This document shows, one piece after another, positions 12,712 through 21,146 of a stretch of DNA of 32,475 nucleotides. Source of the DNA: a virus; the IMG/VR virus record IMGVR_UViG_3300030117_001628, positions 1 through 32,475 of that record; one strand, written 5' to 3'. The notes beneath the pieces are model-generated. The model saw only the letters and a list, made by a program, of their open reading frames with translations, did not search any database and was not told the DNA's origin. Each line of letters begins with the position of its first letter. Position 1 is the stretch's first letter. Position numbers and translations under genes: made by a program.

Positions 12712-13773
12712 TTACTGGTACTTAGTTAGTGCCTGAATGTATGATTCCATAGCAGGGGTATGTTCCTCTACTGGAGCATCTTCAGAGATAACTTCTTGTG
12801 AACTTGCCTCTGGTTTCTTAGGAGCGAAATATGTCTCTCTAAGAGTAGACAATTTTTCACGATATTGTACTTCACTTTCAAACTCAACGCCTTCTGCTAG
12901 ATTTGCAATCTTCTCTTTTTGAGATAGTGCAAGACCCTCACAGACTTCATCTAGGATGTTGTCGGAAACAGATGTCGCTAAACGCTTTGTTAAAGTAACG
13001 TTGCTCTCAATCTGTTCATTGAGTTTAGTCTCCATATCATCTAATTTTTCGACCATTGCCTCAAGTACATCATATTTTTCATCAGGGATGTTTACATAAT
13101 GTTCTTCAAAAAGGTTCTTGAGACCTGTCATAAAGGACTCAGAGAGTTCTCCTCTGATTCCTGATTCTAATTGAAGTGTGTTCTCAGTGAACCACTCATT
13201 TGATACGTACTCTAGGTACGAATCAATTCTCTCAGTAAGTTCTTTCTTAATAGATTCAACTTCTTCGATAAGGTTTTTATCGTACTGAGCAGACATCGCC
13301 TCTTTTGCTTCGGCGATTCTTGATTTTACAACTGCCTCGAAAACGGTAGTTGCTTTATCTTTGAACTCATCAGAGAGTTCTTCACCTTCAAGAAGTGCTT
13401 GAACGTCTTGTGTAAGATCGATCTCTTCTTCTTGGATAACATCTTCTACCTCTTCCTCAGTCTCTACCTCTTCGTTGGCACCTTTGCCATATCCACTTGA
13501 CTTCATGCCAACTGGACCAAGAGGACCATCTTGTTGAACTGTACCTGCAGTTCCCTTTGTTTGTGGATCGCCTGTTTGAGCGAACTTAGCAGATGGAGTC
13601 TTCAACTTGTTAGAGTTGTCTGTAGACTTGGAGTTTTGAGGAGTAGGACCGCCGAGATCCTCAACTGCACCTGCGTCTGGGACGTAGTTTGGTGCCTTTG
13701 GCATTGGATCGGCAGACTTAGCACCTTTCGTTACCTGATTTTCCATCTCATGTAGTGTTTTTTCTTCAGCCAT
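12712..13773 (-). CDS. gp22: prohead scaffolding core protein gp22
   Basis: A 353-residue protein. The N-terminal 110 residues are low-complexity (Pro, Gly, Ser, Thr), followed by a Glu-rich stretch (EVETEEEVEDVIQEEE) and a long helical, coiled-coil-prone part to about residue 300. T4 gp22 (269 residues) is the internal scaffold cleaved by gp21. LLEGE and similar L-x-E sites are candidate cleavage points. Position between gp21 and gp23 is diagnostic. A late promoter lies 38 bases upstream, inside the gp21 end. The N-terminal low-complexity extension makes it longer than T4's. Confidence 0.88.
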   Translation of the reverse strand: MAEEKTLHEMENQVTKGAKSADPMPKAPNYVPDAGAVEDLGGPTPQNSKSTDNSNKLKTPSAKFAQTGDPQTKGTAGTVQQDGPLGPVGMKSSGYGKGANEEVETEEEVEDVIQEEEIDLTQDVQALLEGEELSDEFKDKATTVFEAVVKSRIAEAKEAMSAQYDKNLIEEVESIKKELTERIDSYLEYVSNEWFTENTLQLESGIRGELSESFMTGLKNLFEEHYVNIPDEKYDVLEAMVEKLDDMETKLNEQIESNVTLTKRLATSVSDNILDEVCEGLALSQKEKIANLAEGVEFESEVQYREKLSTLRETYFAPKKPEASSQEVISEDAPVEEHTPAMESYIQALTKYQ

Positions 13774-13810
13774 TATGGTTCCGAATGTACTTAGAATGTG
13801 TTAATATTAT

Positions 13811-13818
13811 TATTTATA
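13811..13818 (-). promoter_or_regulatory. late promoter before gp22
   Basis: TATAAATA on the minus strand, a perfect T4 late box, overlapping the gp21 stop and leaving a leader of about 30 bases before gp22. Confidence 0.82.
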
Positions 13819-14461
13819 AGTTAGATAAGAAGTCCGCGAAGAGACGCAACTTGTTTGCCTCTAGAATTTCTTTATCTACCATGTTATTTATAGACTTCTT
13901 AACCTCGTTGCATTTCATTTCACGCAAAACGTTTCCTTCCCATACCCATTCCTTACCTTCCATGATGCCATCTACGAAAGCATCTGGGGCAGAAGGGTCT
14001 GCTACTATATCAGCAGCAGTGGCAAGCATGAAGTCTTCACCGACGTGGTTTACACCATCAACGTTCTTGATAGAACCCATACCACGACTGGAAACTCCGA
14101 GTTTCACTCCTTCAGAGAGAAGAGATTCCGCGATTTTTCCCATAGGTGTTGATAAGATCTGTGCCTTACCAATAAAGTTATTTCCCTCTTGTTGAAGAGA
14201 AACAATTTTATGTGATACTCGATCTAAGTTTATATTTGGACCATCTGGATGACCCAACTCTCCTAGAGCACGACCTTTTTCTGTAAAAGACTTGTTATAG
14301 CGAGATACCTCGTTGACCATAGTCTCTAGTGGGTAGAATCGTTTATTACGATTCACCACCTCTGCTTGCAGAAATGGTCCTGAAATATAGAGAGTCTTTT
14401 TACCGTTCTTTTCTTCAGCGATAATTTCAACTGATTCGATTTCTTCTGCTATAAGTTTCAT
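13814..14461 (-). CDS. gp21: prohead core protease gp21
   Basis: A 215-residue homologue of T4 gp21 (212 residues), the serine protease that cleaves scaffold and capsid propeptides during head maturation. Candidate catalytic residues are His71 in GELGHP and Ser124/Ser125 in GVSSRG. The N-terminal ISGPFLQAEVVNRNKRFYP is diagnostic of this herpesvirus-like protease family. The start overlaps the preceding gene's stop (ATGA). L-x-E sites in gp23, gp22 and possibly gp67 are its expected substrates here. Confidence 0.95.
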   Translation of the reverse strand: MKLIAEEIESVEIIAEEKNGKKTLYISGPFLQAEVVNRNKRFYPLETMVNEVSRYNKSFTEKGRALGELGHPDGPNINLDRVSHKIVSLQQEGNNFIGKAQILSTPMGKIAESLLSEGVKLGVSSRGMGSIKNVDGVNHVGEDFMLATAADIVADPSAPDAFVDGIMEGKEWVWEGNVLREMKCNEVKKSINNMVDKEILEANKLRLFADFLSNL

Positions 14462-15021
14462 CCTAGTTGTACCTCATTGATGTATAACTCACACCCACTT
14501 GCAGAAGAAGGTTTTAATATTGGAATTACTGATTTTGCTAGAGTTGCAGTTCCTGTAAAGTCCGCTAATGATCCTGTGTTGGCAGTGACTGTAATTGTAG
14601 TTTTATAATCATTCTTTAGAGTACCACCAGTAACAGCAGTAACAGGTACATGCTTGATAGTAGTGTTGTATCCACCAACTGAAGATCCAGTTAGCGTGAC
14701 AAAATCACCCTCTACAATTTTCGTATCTCTACTGCTAACTTGCAGAACTGATGGATTACCTTTTGTGATCGCTACGATAGTTGCGGAAGCAGGGTGTGTA
14801 TATCTTAGTATCTTATCATCCTGTTTATTCACATGAATTGAAGATACACCAACTGCTGATGTAGTTGTATTACATACCCCAACCAATCCACCGCCTTTTG
14901 CAGCAGTAGCAGAACCATGTAATAGTCCTGTCTTCACAATAAATGAATCACCAGTAACTGCTGTAGCGTTTGCACTACTCAAGATACCGAGGTCTGTCAC
15001 CTGTTTTAATGGTTGAGTCAT
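14458..15021 (-). CDS. unrecognised beta-rich protein between gp67 and gp21
   Basis: A 187-residue protein rich in Thr, Ser, Val and Gly with regular short beta-strands (ASATIVAITKG, VEGDFVTLTGSSVGGY, TTITVTANTG) ending ELYINEVQLG. It sits where T4 has gp68 but shows no resemblance to that acidic core protein. Composition and late-gene position suggest a virion protein, perhaps a capsid decoration or tail-associated part. It is coupled by ATGA overlaps to both gp67 and gp21. I do not recognise a family. Confidence 0.75.
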   Translation of the reverse strand: MTQPLKQVTDLGILSSANATAVTGDSFIVKTGLLHGSATAAKGGGLVGVCNTTTSAVGVSSIHVNKQDDKILRYTHPASATIVAITKGNPSVLQVSSRDTKIVEGDFVTLTGSSVGGYNTTIKHVPVTAVTGGTLKNDYKTTITVTANTGSLADFTGTATLAKSVIPILKPSSASGCELYINEVQLG

Positions 15022-15254
15022 TCTTCTTCTTGTGTTTCTTGTGAAATTTCGGTTTCAGTTTCAGTTTCAAGTTCAGATTCAGTTTCTGGTACTTCCTCTT
15101 GTTCTGGTGTACCAAATAGAGAATTAGCAACTGAGGGTTTGAACTCATCAACTTTATCTGCTGCCTTCACGATCAAAAGATCTTTAACAGCGTCTTGCAT
15201 CTCAGATGGTGTTGCACCATTGATCATCATATCAACTAATTCTGCTGATTCCAT
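15018..15254 (-). CDS. gp67: prohead core protein gp67-like
   Basis: Seventy-eight residues: a helical N-terminal half (LVDMMINGATPSEMQDAVKDLL), then a strongly acidic tail with repeated ETE and EEE (ETESELETETETEISQET). T4 gp67 is an 80-residue internal core protein with the same helical/acidic layout, in the same place between portal and protease. Identity rests on position, size and composition, since sequence alone is too low-complexity. A perfect late promoter precedes it. Confidence 0.75.
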   Translation of the reverse strand: MESAELVDMMINGATPSEMQDAVKDLLIVKAADKVDEFKPSVANSLFGTPEQEEVPETESELETETETEISQETQEEE

Positions 15255-15277
15255 ATTGAATTTTTATATAGTATATC

Positions 15278-15285
15278 TATTTATA
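15278..15285 (-). promoter_or_regulatory. late promoter before gp67
   Basis: TATAAATA on the minus strand, overlapping the end of gp20 and about 24 bases before the gp67 ATG. Confidence 0.85.
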
Positions 15286-15286
15286 C

Positions 15287-16942
15287 TTATATTTTAGCTT
15301 TCTTTATGTCTATACCGGGTGATTCCGTGCTTTTACCGTTTGTATCTGGGTCTTTTCCGTTCTTTCCGAGGTTAGTTGTCGCCCTATCAACTTCCATTTG
15401 ACCTTGTGCTATTGCTTGCTGCGTTTCTAAAGGTACACCAACACCGGTTGCATTTTCCTCTTCCATCTCTTTCTCTAGTTCTATCATTTCTTCCTCTGTT
15501 TGACGTAAAATCTTACGCTTTACAAAGTCACGAGAGTAGTAAGTGCCGATGTATGGTTCTATTTGTACCATTAGATTCAAACGTTCATTCATCAACTCAG
15601 TTTCTTTGAGTTCTGCAAAGTGATTGTCATAGAGATAGTCGAACTGAATATGTTCTGCCATCTTATTCCAATCCTCTGGTGTCACTATGTTCTTGAGGAT
15701 TAGTTGTGTCTTGAGTAGATCTAAGAATACACCACTAAATCTCTTTCTCAAACGACCAACAAACTTACTGAACATAAGTTCATCACGCAAGATCTCAGAT
15801 GATCTACCTAAGTTGAATCCACCATCTGCACCTATTCTTGACTCAGGTACATTGAGTGAACGATATAGTTTCTTCTGGAAATATTCTACGTCTGTAAGTT
15901 CACCTAGATTCTGTCCACCGGGAAGTGTTGTAATCTCTGTCCCACGACCACCTTCTCTTCTTGGTAACCAGAAGTCTTCAAGCATAGACATAAACTTCTT
16001 GTCATCCTTGATCTCACCAGTGTTTGCATCGTATACAAGTTTGTTTCTGTAACGACTCATTACATCACGTAGGTATTGTTCTGCCTTTACCTTTGGTAGA
16101 TTACCAACATCAATGTAGAAAATTCTTCTTTCTGGTGCTCTTGATAGTCTGTATATAACAAGAGAGTCCTCAATCATACGTAATTGATTGAGTGCCTTGA
16201 TTGACTTATGTAAGTATGATAAACCAATATGCTTGTTTCTATCTACTAAACCTGATGAGCAATATGTGATTGCATCCTTTGCAATTTTGATACCTTTACC
16301 TGCAATGCTTCCAAACTTTTGTGCAGTTCCCTGTGGGTAATATGTGTAAAATTCTACTACCTTTGTATCCTCAGTGATAGACTCACCTACAGATCCTGAT
16401 GGTTTGATTTCATACTTCTTTTGCTGATCCTTTGGTCTGATTCTCATCAACTTGATCTTCAGTGGATCGATATATCTTACTTCTTCTAATCCTAATTCTG
16501 GTTTCTTTAGGTCAATAACCTTGTGGTAGTATAGTCTGCCATCTACATACCAGTTTCTGAATATCTCATGTGCCTTCTTATCAAACCCTAGTAGATCTTT
16601 GATATACTTGAACTCATCTCTTATTACATTCTTGAGACTTGCACTTGCAGGTAGATTATCTAAGTCTATCTCCACAGGACTATCGTTCAAGTCAGCGACA
16701 ATCGCTTCATTGACAACATGTTCCACAGCAGTATCACACTCTGGGTGTAATGCCATGTTACGATATTTTCTGATGATGTCGAATTCTGTCCTGAATACGC
16801 CTTCAATATCTACATACTGACCGTAAAATCCTGAACTAAGATAATAGTCAGCACCATCCTCATTGTTTGGGGGGACGGGACTGACTACACCTTTCGACTT
16901 CTTTTCTTCATCGTCTATTGAGAATCCAAAAAGTTTTGCCAT
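15287..16942 (-). CDS. gp20: portal vertex protein gp20
   Basis: A 551-residue homologue of T4 gp20 (524 residues), the twelve-subunit portal through which DNA is packaged and ejected. Diagnostic segments include GFYGQYVDIEG near the N-terminus, LHPECDTAVEHVVNEAI, YLHKSIKALNQLRMIEDSLVIYRLSRAPERRIFYID and SRIGADGGFNLGRSSEI, which I recognise as conserved across cyanophage g20 sequences. The C-terminus is a charged, Gly/Asn-rich tail. No Shine-Dalgarno is evident; a late box lies about 25 bases upstream. Confidence 0.97.
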   Translation of the reverse strand: MAKLFGFSIDDEEKKSKGVVSPVPPNNEDGADYYLSSGFYGQYVDIEGVFRTEFDIIRKYRNMALHPECDTAVEHVVNEAIVADLNDSPVEIDLDNLPASASLKNVIRDEFKYIKDLLGFDKKAHEIFRNWYVDGRLYYHKVIDLKKPELGLEEVRYIDPLKIKLMRIRPKDQQKKYEIKPSGSVGESITEDTKVVEFYTYYPQGTAQKFGSIAGKGIKIAKDAITYCSSGLVDRNKHIGLSYLHKSIKALNQLRMIEDSLVIYRLSRAPERRIFYIDVGNLPKVKAEQYLRDVMSRYRNKLVYDANTGEIKDDKKFMSMLEDFWLPRREGGRGTEITTLPGGQNLGELTDVEYFQKKLYRSLNVPESRIGADGGFNLGRSSEILRDELMFSKFVGRLRKRFSGVFLDLLKTQLILKNIVTPEDWNKMAEHIQFDYLYDNHFAELKETELMNERLNLMVQIEPYIGTYYSRDFVKRKILRQTEEEMIELEKEMEEENATGVGVPLETQQAIAQGQMEVDRATTNLGKNGKDPDTNGKSTESPGIDIKKAKI

Positions 16943-16967
16943 TATTATATTAGACTTATTGTATACC

Positions 16968-16975
16968 TATTTATT
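16968..16975 (-). promoter_or_regulatory. late promoter before gp20
   Basis: AATAAATA on the minus strand, overlapping the end of gp19, about 26 bases before the gp20 start. It differs from the consensus by its first base. Confidence 0.6.
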
Positions 16976-17600
16976 ATACCACAGATGGAGCACCCTGTCC
17001 ATCAGCACCCTTGTACGCTTCCCAGTACTGAACTTGAAGTGTAACTTGGAACTCTTCGATACCTTCGGTATCATAATTGAGTTCTACTGGTGAGACCTGA
17101 CTTGGCCAACAACCTTGCATGTAATATCTTCTAAGAACTGGAAGTTGTGAATCACTATCAACAGCACGACCTTCTGTAAACTTCGCTCTTCCAAGTTGGT
17201 TTACAATCCAGTTTACTTGATAGTCATTAGGATTGATTGTTCCAGATCCATCGGATACTTTAGTGATAAAGTTTGCCCACTTCTCGAATGCTTCGCGAAG
17301 TTTGAAGTCACCGTCATTTATAACTGTGATTGTCCATGGGTCAAATCTTCTATCCCCTGCAACTTTGAGTTGTCTACCTCTGAAAGGAACAACAACTTCA
17401 GCAATATTTGATGCAGGAAGTTGTGCTCCCTTGATCATCATTCTAAAAGTTGTATCACCTATCTCAGGAAAGATTTCCTCTGTAGGAAATGCCATCTCAA
17501 CCTCAAAGAGGTTGGGACGAGCACCACCTTGAATCAATCTTGCCTTGAAGTCATCGATTGTTCTGGTGTTATTAGGTACTGAAAAAATGTTCTTATCCAT
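16974..17600 (-). CDS. gp19: tail tube protein gp19
   Basis: A 208-residue homologue of T4 gp19 (163 residues), which stacks as hexameric rings to form the inner tail tube. Diagnostic pieces are FKARLIQGGARPNLFEVEM, KGAQLPASNI, VPFRGRQLKVAGDRRFDPWT and the C-terminal FQVTLQVQYWEAY. The ribosome binding site is the strongest in the window (TTTAGGAGGT, about nine bases from the ATG), fitting a protein needed in high copy. It lies twelve bases after gp18. Confidence 0.95.
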   Translation of the reverse strand: MDKNIFSVPNNTRTIDDFKARLIQGGARPNLFEVEMAFPTEEIFPEIGDTTFRMMIKGAQLPASNIAEVVVPFRGRQLKVAGDRRFDPWTITVINDGDFKLREAFEKWANFITKVSDGSGTINPNDYQVNWIVNQLGRAKFTEGRAVDSDSQLPVLRRYYMQGCWPSQVSPVELNYDTEGIEEFQVTLQVQYWEAYKGADGQGAPSVV

Positions 17601-17612
17601 TGTTTATACCTC

Positions 17613-19856
17613 CTAAACTGTGCCTACAACTTCACTGAAGGAAACTCCAGTTCTTGTTGCGACGAATGTTAGTCCTATGAAGTTGATCGACCTTGATGGC
17701 TTCAGGAATATGTCTGCCACAAACTCGTTGCGGTCAATGACATCTGGTGTGTTGTTTGTTTCATCACACACAAGTAAGAAGTCTGTAACTCCTCGCTTAG
17801 ATTGAACATCTCTTAGGAATGGTTCAACAATGTTCACAAAGTTTGATCTTGTGCCTGCATCATTGAGTTCAAAGAGTTGAGCATTTGCTGCTGCTTCAAT
17901 CGCTTTTTCTACTGTGATGAACAATCTCCTTACGTTGATGCGGTCGAAGGCACTGCTGTATGCAAGTGCAGTCTTGTCACCAAAGAGAGTGATTCCTGAT
18001 CCGGGTAGTGAGATAATTGGGTTGATTCTTTGTGAATACAACTGATCTCTGTCTTCCTGACCGGGATTGTATGCTAGTTTCACTGCATGTGCTAGTGAAC
18101 CTCTTGATGTTCCTGCAGGTGAGAACCATGGGAACTGATTTACATCTGTTCTAACACAAAGTCCTGCGACGTCACTTGAGAGTGGCATGTAATTGAACTT
18201 CCTGTTGAATCTATCATAGAAGTATTGATATCCACTATCGAATACAGCGTATGATGATGATGCTAATGGTGCGAAGAACGCTAGAACGTTTGCTAGTTTA
18301 GTTGATGAATTAGTAATGTTTACAACTGAATCACGGTTAGGTGAGATAAACGCTACACAATCCTTTCTTACTTCGCAGATTGATATAAGTTTCTGTGCCT
18401 TTGCTTGCTCTTCCGATATTGACTTAGATGCTCCACCTTGTAGTAGGAATCTGATATCAGAATTTACCTTGTCTGCCAACTTATCATAAGCAGTAAGTGT
18501 GTCACCTAGATCAGCGTCATAGACTCCAATGTGTCCACCGTAGTCTTTACCACCTTTCAGTAAGTAACTCTTATTACCTAATACATTGAACTTGACATCT
18601 TTACCATCTTGTCCCCAAGCACCTGCTCCAGAAGCAATTGGTGTAAGTCCACTACTAAATCCACTTGCTAGTGGTTGTGTGTTATGGAAACTATCTGCTG
18701 CATTGACAGGAGATAAACCGGCAAATATGTACTGAGACTCATTAGCAATGACATTCTTGTAATAAATGTCTTTGTTAGGTGATCCATCAGCGTCTTGTGC
18801 CTTTGATAAATTGCCAAATTTTTCTAATAATGATCCTGTGCTTCCTGTAACAGTGCCATCAGAATCAATAACAACGACGTTAATTGCATCATCGCTTCCG
18901 TTTCTTTCCGAGACATATGAGTTTGTCTGTGGTTTTGGTAATACTGATCTCCACTTGATTGTGATAGCGTCAGTTCCACCATCCCCTCTTCCGGTAGTGA
19001 TGTCCTGCTGATTATACCAATCTGTTAGTACAGGTGTTCCGGTAAGTTTCCATGGGTCAGTTGCTGCTACTGATGAGATACCAATATTAGTATGTTGACC
19101 GTCAGATCCTGTCTTGAACTCAAGTTGTGAGTTTTGCTGATATGTTGTTGCAGTTTCAACTCCTGCAATAACTGTTGATGTAACCTTGACATCAATGAAA
19201 CTGTTACCTACACCGGTTATGATTCCCTTCAGGTAATCATGAACTCCGGGTGATCCGGTTGTTCCAATACCAATGTTTACACCACTCAATGTCTGAGTTA
19301 CAGCATAACCTACTGCGATAGGTTTAGAAGTATAAGTATTTGTTCCTGAACCACATACTGCAGTTAGAATACCAGAAATCCTTTGGTCTGCTGCGTTATC
19401 AATAACACATACCTTTAGGTTTTCTCCCCATGATCCGGGGTTCTTCGCTGCCCAATAGAAATTGGTTGCATTGATTTCGTTGTTGTTATAATCATCGTAG
19501 TTTTCGATGACTAATGTTGTGGTCGATGCTATTCCAACTCCTGCGTTGGCATTAACCATTTGTGATCCTGCAACATTTCCACCACCGGCACGAACAACAT
19601 CTAGTTGCCCTCCATATGATAAGAAATTAGATGCAGCATACCAAGTTTCATAGTGATAGTCAGTTAGACCTACACCGGGACCTCCGAACTTGTCTATAAG
19701 TTCTTTTTCATTGTTGATCCTGCAAACTTCATTTACAGGTCCTTTTTTGAATGGTCCGGCAATACCGGCAGCGACGTTAATGCTTGCATTTACGCCACCT
19801 CTGGTAAGGTCAACTTCTCTTACACTGATACCCGGAGATGATAGTCTGAGTGCCAT
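17613..19856 (-). CDS. gp18: contractile tail sheath protein gp18
   Basis: A 747-residue homologue of T4 gp18 (659 residues), the sheath that contracts on infection. The N-terminal SPGISVREVDLTRGGVNA and the C-terminal block with KRGVTDFLLVCDETNN and FIGLTFVATRTGVSF are the conserved interlocking parts. A variable Gly/Thr-rich insertion at about residues 170 to 400 forms the exposed domains, which accounts for the extra length. A late CTAAATA box and an AGGA ribosome binding site precede it. Tube gp19 follows directly, so both are made from one transcript. Confidence 0.97.
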   Translation of the reverse strand: MALRLSSPGISVREVDLTRGGVNASINVAAGIAGPFKKGPVNEVCRINNEKELIDKFGGPGVGLTDYHYETWYAASNFLSYGGQLDVVRAGGGNVAGSQMVNANAGVGIASTTTLVIENYDDYNNNEINATNFYWAAKNPGSWGENLKVCVIDNAADQRISGILTAVCGSGTNTYTSKPIAVGYAVTQTLSGVNIGIGTTGSPGVHDYLKGIITGVGNSFIDVKVTSTVIAGVETATTYQQNSQLEFKTGSDGQHTNIGISSVAATDPWKLTGTPVLTDWYNQQDITTGRGDGGTDAITIKWRSVLPKPQTNSYVSERNGSDDAINVVVIDSDGTVTGSTGSLLEKFGNLSKAQDADGSPNKDIYYKNVIANESQYIFAGLSPVNAADSFHNTQPLASGFSSGLTPIASGAGAWGQDGKDVKFNVLGNKSYLLKGGKDYGGHIGVYDADLGDTLTAYDKLADKVNSDIRFLLQGGASKSISEEQAKAQKLISICEVRKDCVAFISPNRDSVVNITNSSTKLANVLAFFAPLASSSYAVFDSGYQYFYDRFNRKFNYMPLSSDVAGLCVRTDVNQFPWFSPAGTSRGSLAHAVKLAYNPGQEDRDQLYSQRINPIISLPGSGITLFGDKTALAYSSAFDRINVRRLFITVEKAIEAAANAQLFELNDAGTRSNFVNIVEPFLRDVQSKRGVTDFLLVCDETNNTPDVIDRNEFVADIFLKPSRSINFIGLTFVATRTGVSFSEVVGTV

Positions 19857-19893
19857 GTAAAATTCCTGTGATTCCCTACTGTTTGACTACTAA

Positions 19894-19900
19894 TATTTAG
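19894..19900 (-). promoter_or_regulatory. late promoter (CTAAATA) before gp18
   Basis: CTAAATA on the minus strand in the 83-base gap before gp18, preceded by a T-run and followed by an AGGA ribosome binding site. It isolates the tail genes from the radical SAM cassette upstream. Confidence 0.75.
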
Positions 19901-19939
19901 AAAAAAACACGCTTACAGAGGGGAAACAGTGCATGAACC

Positions 19940-20170
19940 CTACCAATCAGGATATAATTCAGGTTTATTCTTTCTTCTTTTTGATTTGACTCTTATCTTT
20001 GTACACTCTTTACACTCATAAGAATATGCAGAAGGTGTGGTTCTTTTATTTCTTGTTCTGTAAAATCCACCCAACAAATCCTTAGTGATACCACAGGTTC
20101 TACACTTCCTTTCTGTAAAGACTAGATGATCTAGTGAAAAGGTATCTTCAAATTCCATTCCTACTGTCAT
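19940..20170 (-). CDS. small zinc-ribbon protein, HNH-endonuclease-like N-terminus without HNH core
   Basis: Seventy-six residues (72 if the second ATG at 20158 is used). Cys pairs CRTC at 23 to 26 and CKEC at 53 to 56, about 26 residues apart, with an aromatic YR..R spacer and a very basic tail (RVKSKRRKNK), form a zinc ribbon. The CxxC...FY.....CKxC pattern is common at the N-terminus of phage HNH or endonuclease-VII-like proteins, but no HNH catalytic motif follows. It may be nucleic-acid-binding. It is the last gene of the radical SAM cassette and overlaps the 33-residue peptide gene. Confidence 0.72.
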   Translation of the reverse strand: MTVGMEFEDTFSLDHLVFTERKCRTCGITKDLLGGFYRTRNKRTTPSAYSYECKECTKIRVKSKRRKNKPELYPDW

Positions 20171-20249
20171 AAGTCATAATCCACCAGATTACAATACCTA
20201 CACATACACATAGTATGAATACCATCCAAATGATTGACCATACTATCAT
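20148..20249 (-). CDS. 33-residue membrane micro-protein in the radical SAM cassette
   Basis: A 34-codon frame starts with an ATGA overlap on the radical SAM stop and runs past the start of the zinc-ribbon gene. The peptide is nearly all hydrophobic (MIVWSIIWMVFILCVCVGIV, then IWWIM) with a short polar end TYDSRNGI and two cysteines in the span. No family. Its exact fit in the cassette suggests it is translated with its neighbours. It could be a membrane anchor or a substrate peptide, neither shown. Confidence 0.5.
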   Translation of the reverse strand: MIVWSIIWMVFILCVCVGIVIWWIMTYDSRNGI

Positions 20250-20872
20250 GAGTACTTGCTCCTTTCAAAAGGTCTAGTGATATAGTTCTCTTCCTTTTTA
20301 GGTTTGTATTTTACCATGTCATCTTCCCACCTTACTGACTTAATTATATCAAGACGAACGTTGATAGAATTTGCTAATCGATATGCCTCCTCAATACTAT
20401 CTTCATTGTAATTGAAGACAATATATTTCCATACTACTTGGCATCCTAATTGTTTACCTACTCTCATGATATCAAATAATTTTTCACCGTCTTGATTGAT
20501 TCTATACTTATGACTATCTTTTGGCAATCCATCAATTGCAAATTCCCATATGACATCTTTATTTCTTGTAAGTAAGAAATGTCTTCTAAACCATCCTAAT
20601 GATCTGTGAGTTGATGCTACTGATATAGATACTCTCTTTGATTTTTTTATACACATTTTGAGAAGTGAATACAAATCAGGATGTGTCGTTGGATCAGAAA
20701 AATTACCACAAAATCCTATGTTATCATAATAATCTGTTATTACATCTAAACTTTTCAGAGATATATCTGTACCCAATATCGGTCTTTTATTTTTTGTATA
20801 GTAATGCTGTCTCACACATGCAGGACACTTTAGTGTGCACCTTGTTGTGGTTTCAATGTTAATACGTTTCAC
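20246..20872 (-). CDS. radical SAM protein (208 aa, core domain only)
   Basis: The N-terminus has the radical SAM cluster motif CxxxCxxC: Cys12, Cys16 and Cys19 in CTLKCPAC, which binds a [4Fe-4S] cluster and S-adenosylmethionine to make a 5'-deoxyadenosyl radical. Later segments (IGFCGNFSDPTTHPDL as the GGEP-like strand, FAIDGLPKDSHKYRI) fit the partial TIM barrel, and the DGL...H.Y.R pattern resembles SPASM/MoaA-like enzymes. At 208 residues it has no auxiliary-cluster domain of its own; that domain appears to be the overlapping upstream gene. Substrate unknown. Confidence 0.88.
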   Translation of the reverse strand: MKRINIETTTRCTLKCPACVRQHYYTKNKRPILGTDISLKSLDVITDYYDNIGFCGNFSDPTTHPDLYSLLKMCIKKSKRVSISVASTHRSLGWFRRHFLLTRNKDVIWEFAIDGLPKDSHKYRINQDGEKLFDIMRVGKQLGCQVVWKYIVFNYNEDSIEEAYRLANSINVRLDIIKSVRWEDDMVKYKPKKEENYITRPFERSKYS

Positions 20873-21146
20873 GAGACTTATGATCGTAAGTTTTTGAACA
20901 ATAGTCTTTACATAGTTCTGGGGGATTAGTGTACAGATTCTTGTAAAACTGATTCCATTCTTCAGATTTAGTTATCTCTTCAATATGATTTACTTCTGAA
21001 ACTTTCTTTACCAATAGAGAGTCAATCTCAGGACTAGGTATATCTTTATTTGCCACAAGCATAGCACACCAACAGCAGGGAAAAAGATAATCCTCTGCAG
21101 AAAAAAATGTAGATTGTTTACCATTCAAACATTTTGGTTCAATCAT
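20859..21146 (-). CDS. separate SPASM-like iron-sulfur protein
   Basis: Ninety-five residues with six cysteines arranged C6, C24, C25, C27, C79, C83: a C-x17-CCxC cluster after an LFP strand and a C-terminal CKDYC pair. The segment from KCLNGKQSTFFSAEDYLFPCC to the final cysteines matches the SPASM/twitch auxiliary-cluster layout normally fused to the C-terminus of radical SAM peptide-modifying enzymes. Here it is its own gene, upstream of the core domain and overlapping it by 14 bases. It also overlaps gp17 by four bases (ATGA). Confidence 0.72.
   Translation of the reverse strand: MIEPKCLNGKQSTFFSAEDYLFPCCWCAMLVANKDIPSPEIDSLLVKKVSEVNHIEEITKSEEWNQFYKNLYTNPPELCKDYCSKTYDHKSRETY

Noticed and set aside
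13755-14195. 146-residue open frame on the plus strand over gp21
   Set aside because: It is fully antisense to gp21 and rich in Ser/Phe with no ribosome binding site; the minus-strand frame has clear protease motifs.
15687-16052. 121-residue plus-strand frame over gp20
   Set aside because: Antisense to conserved portal codons; Ser/Leu-rich shadow composition.
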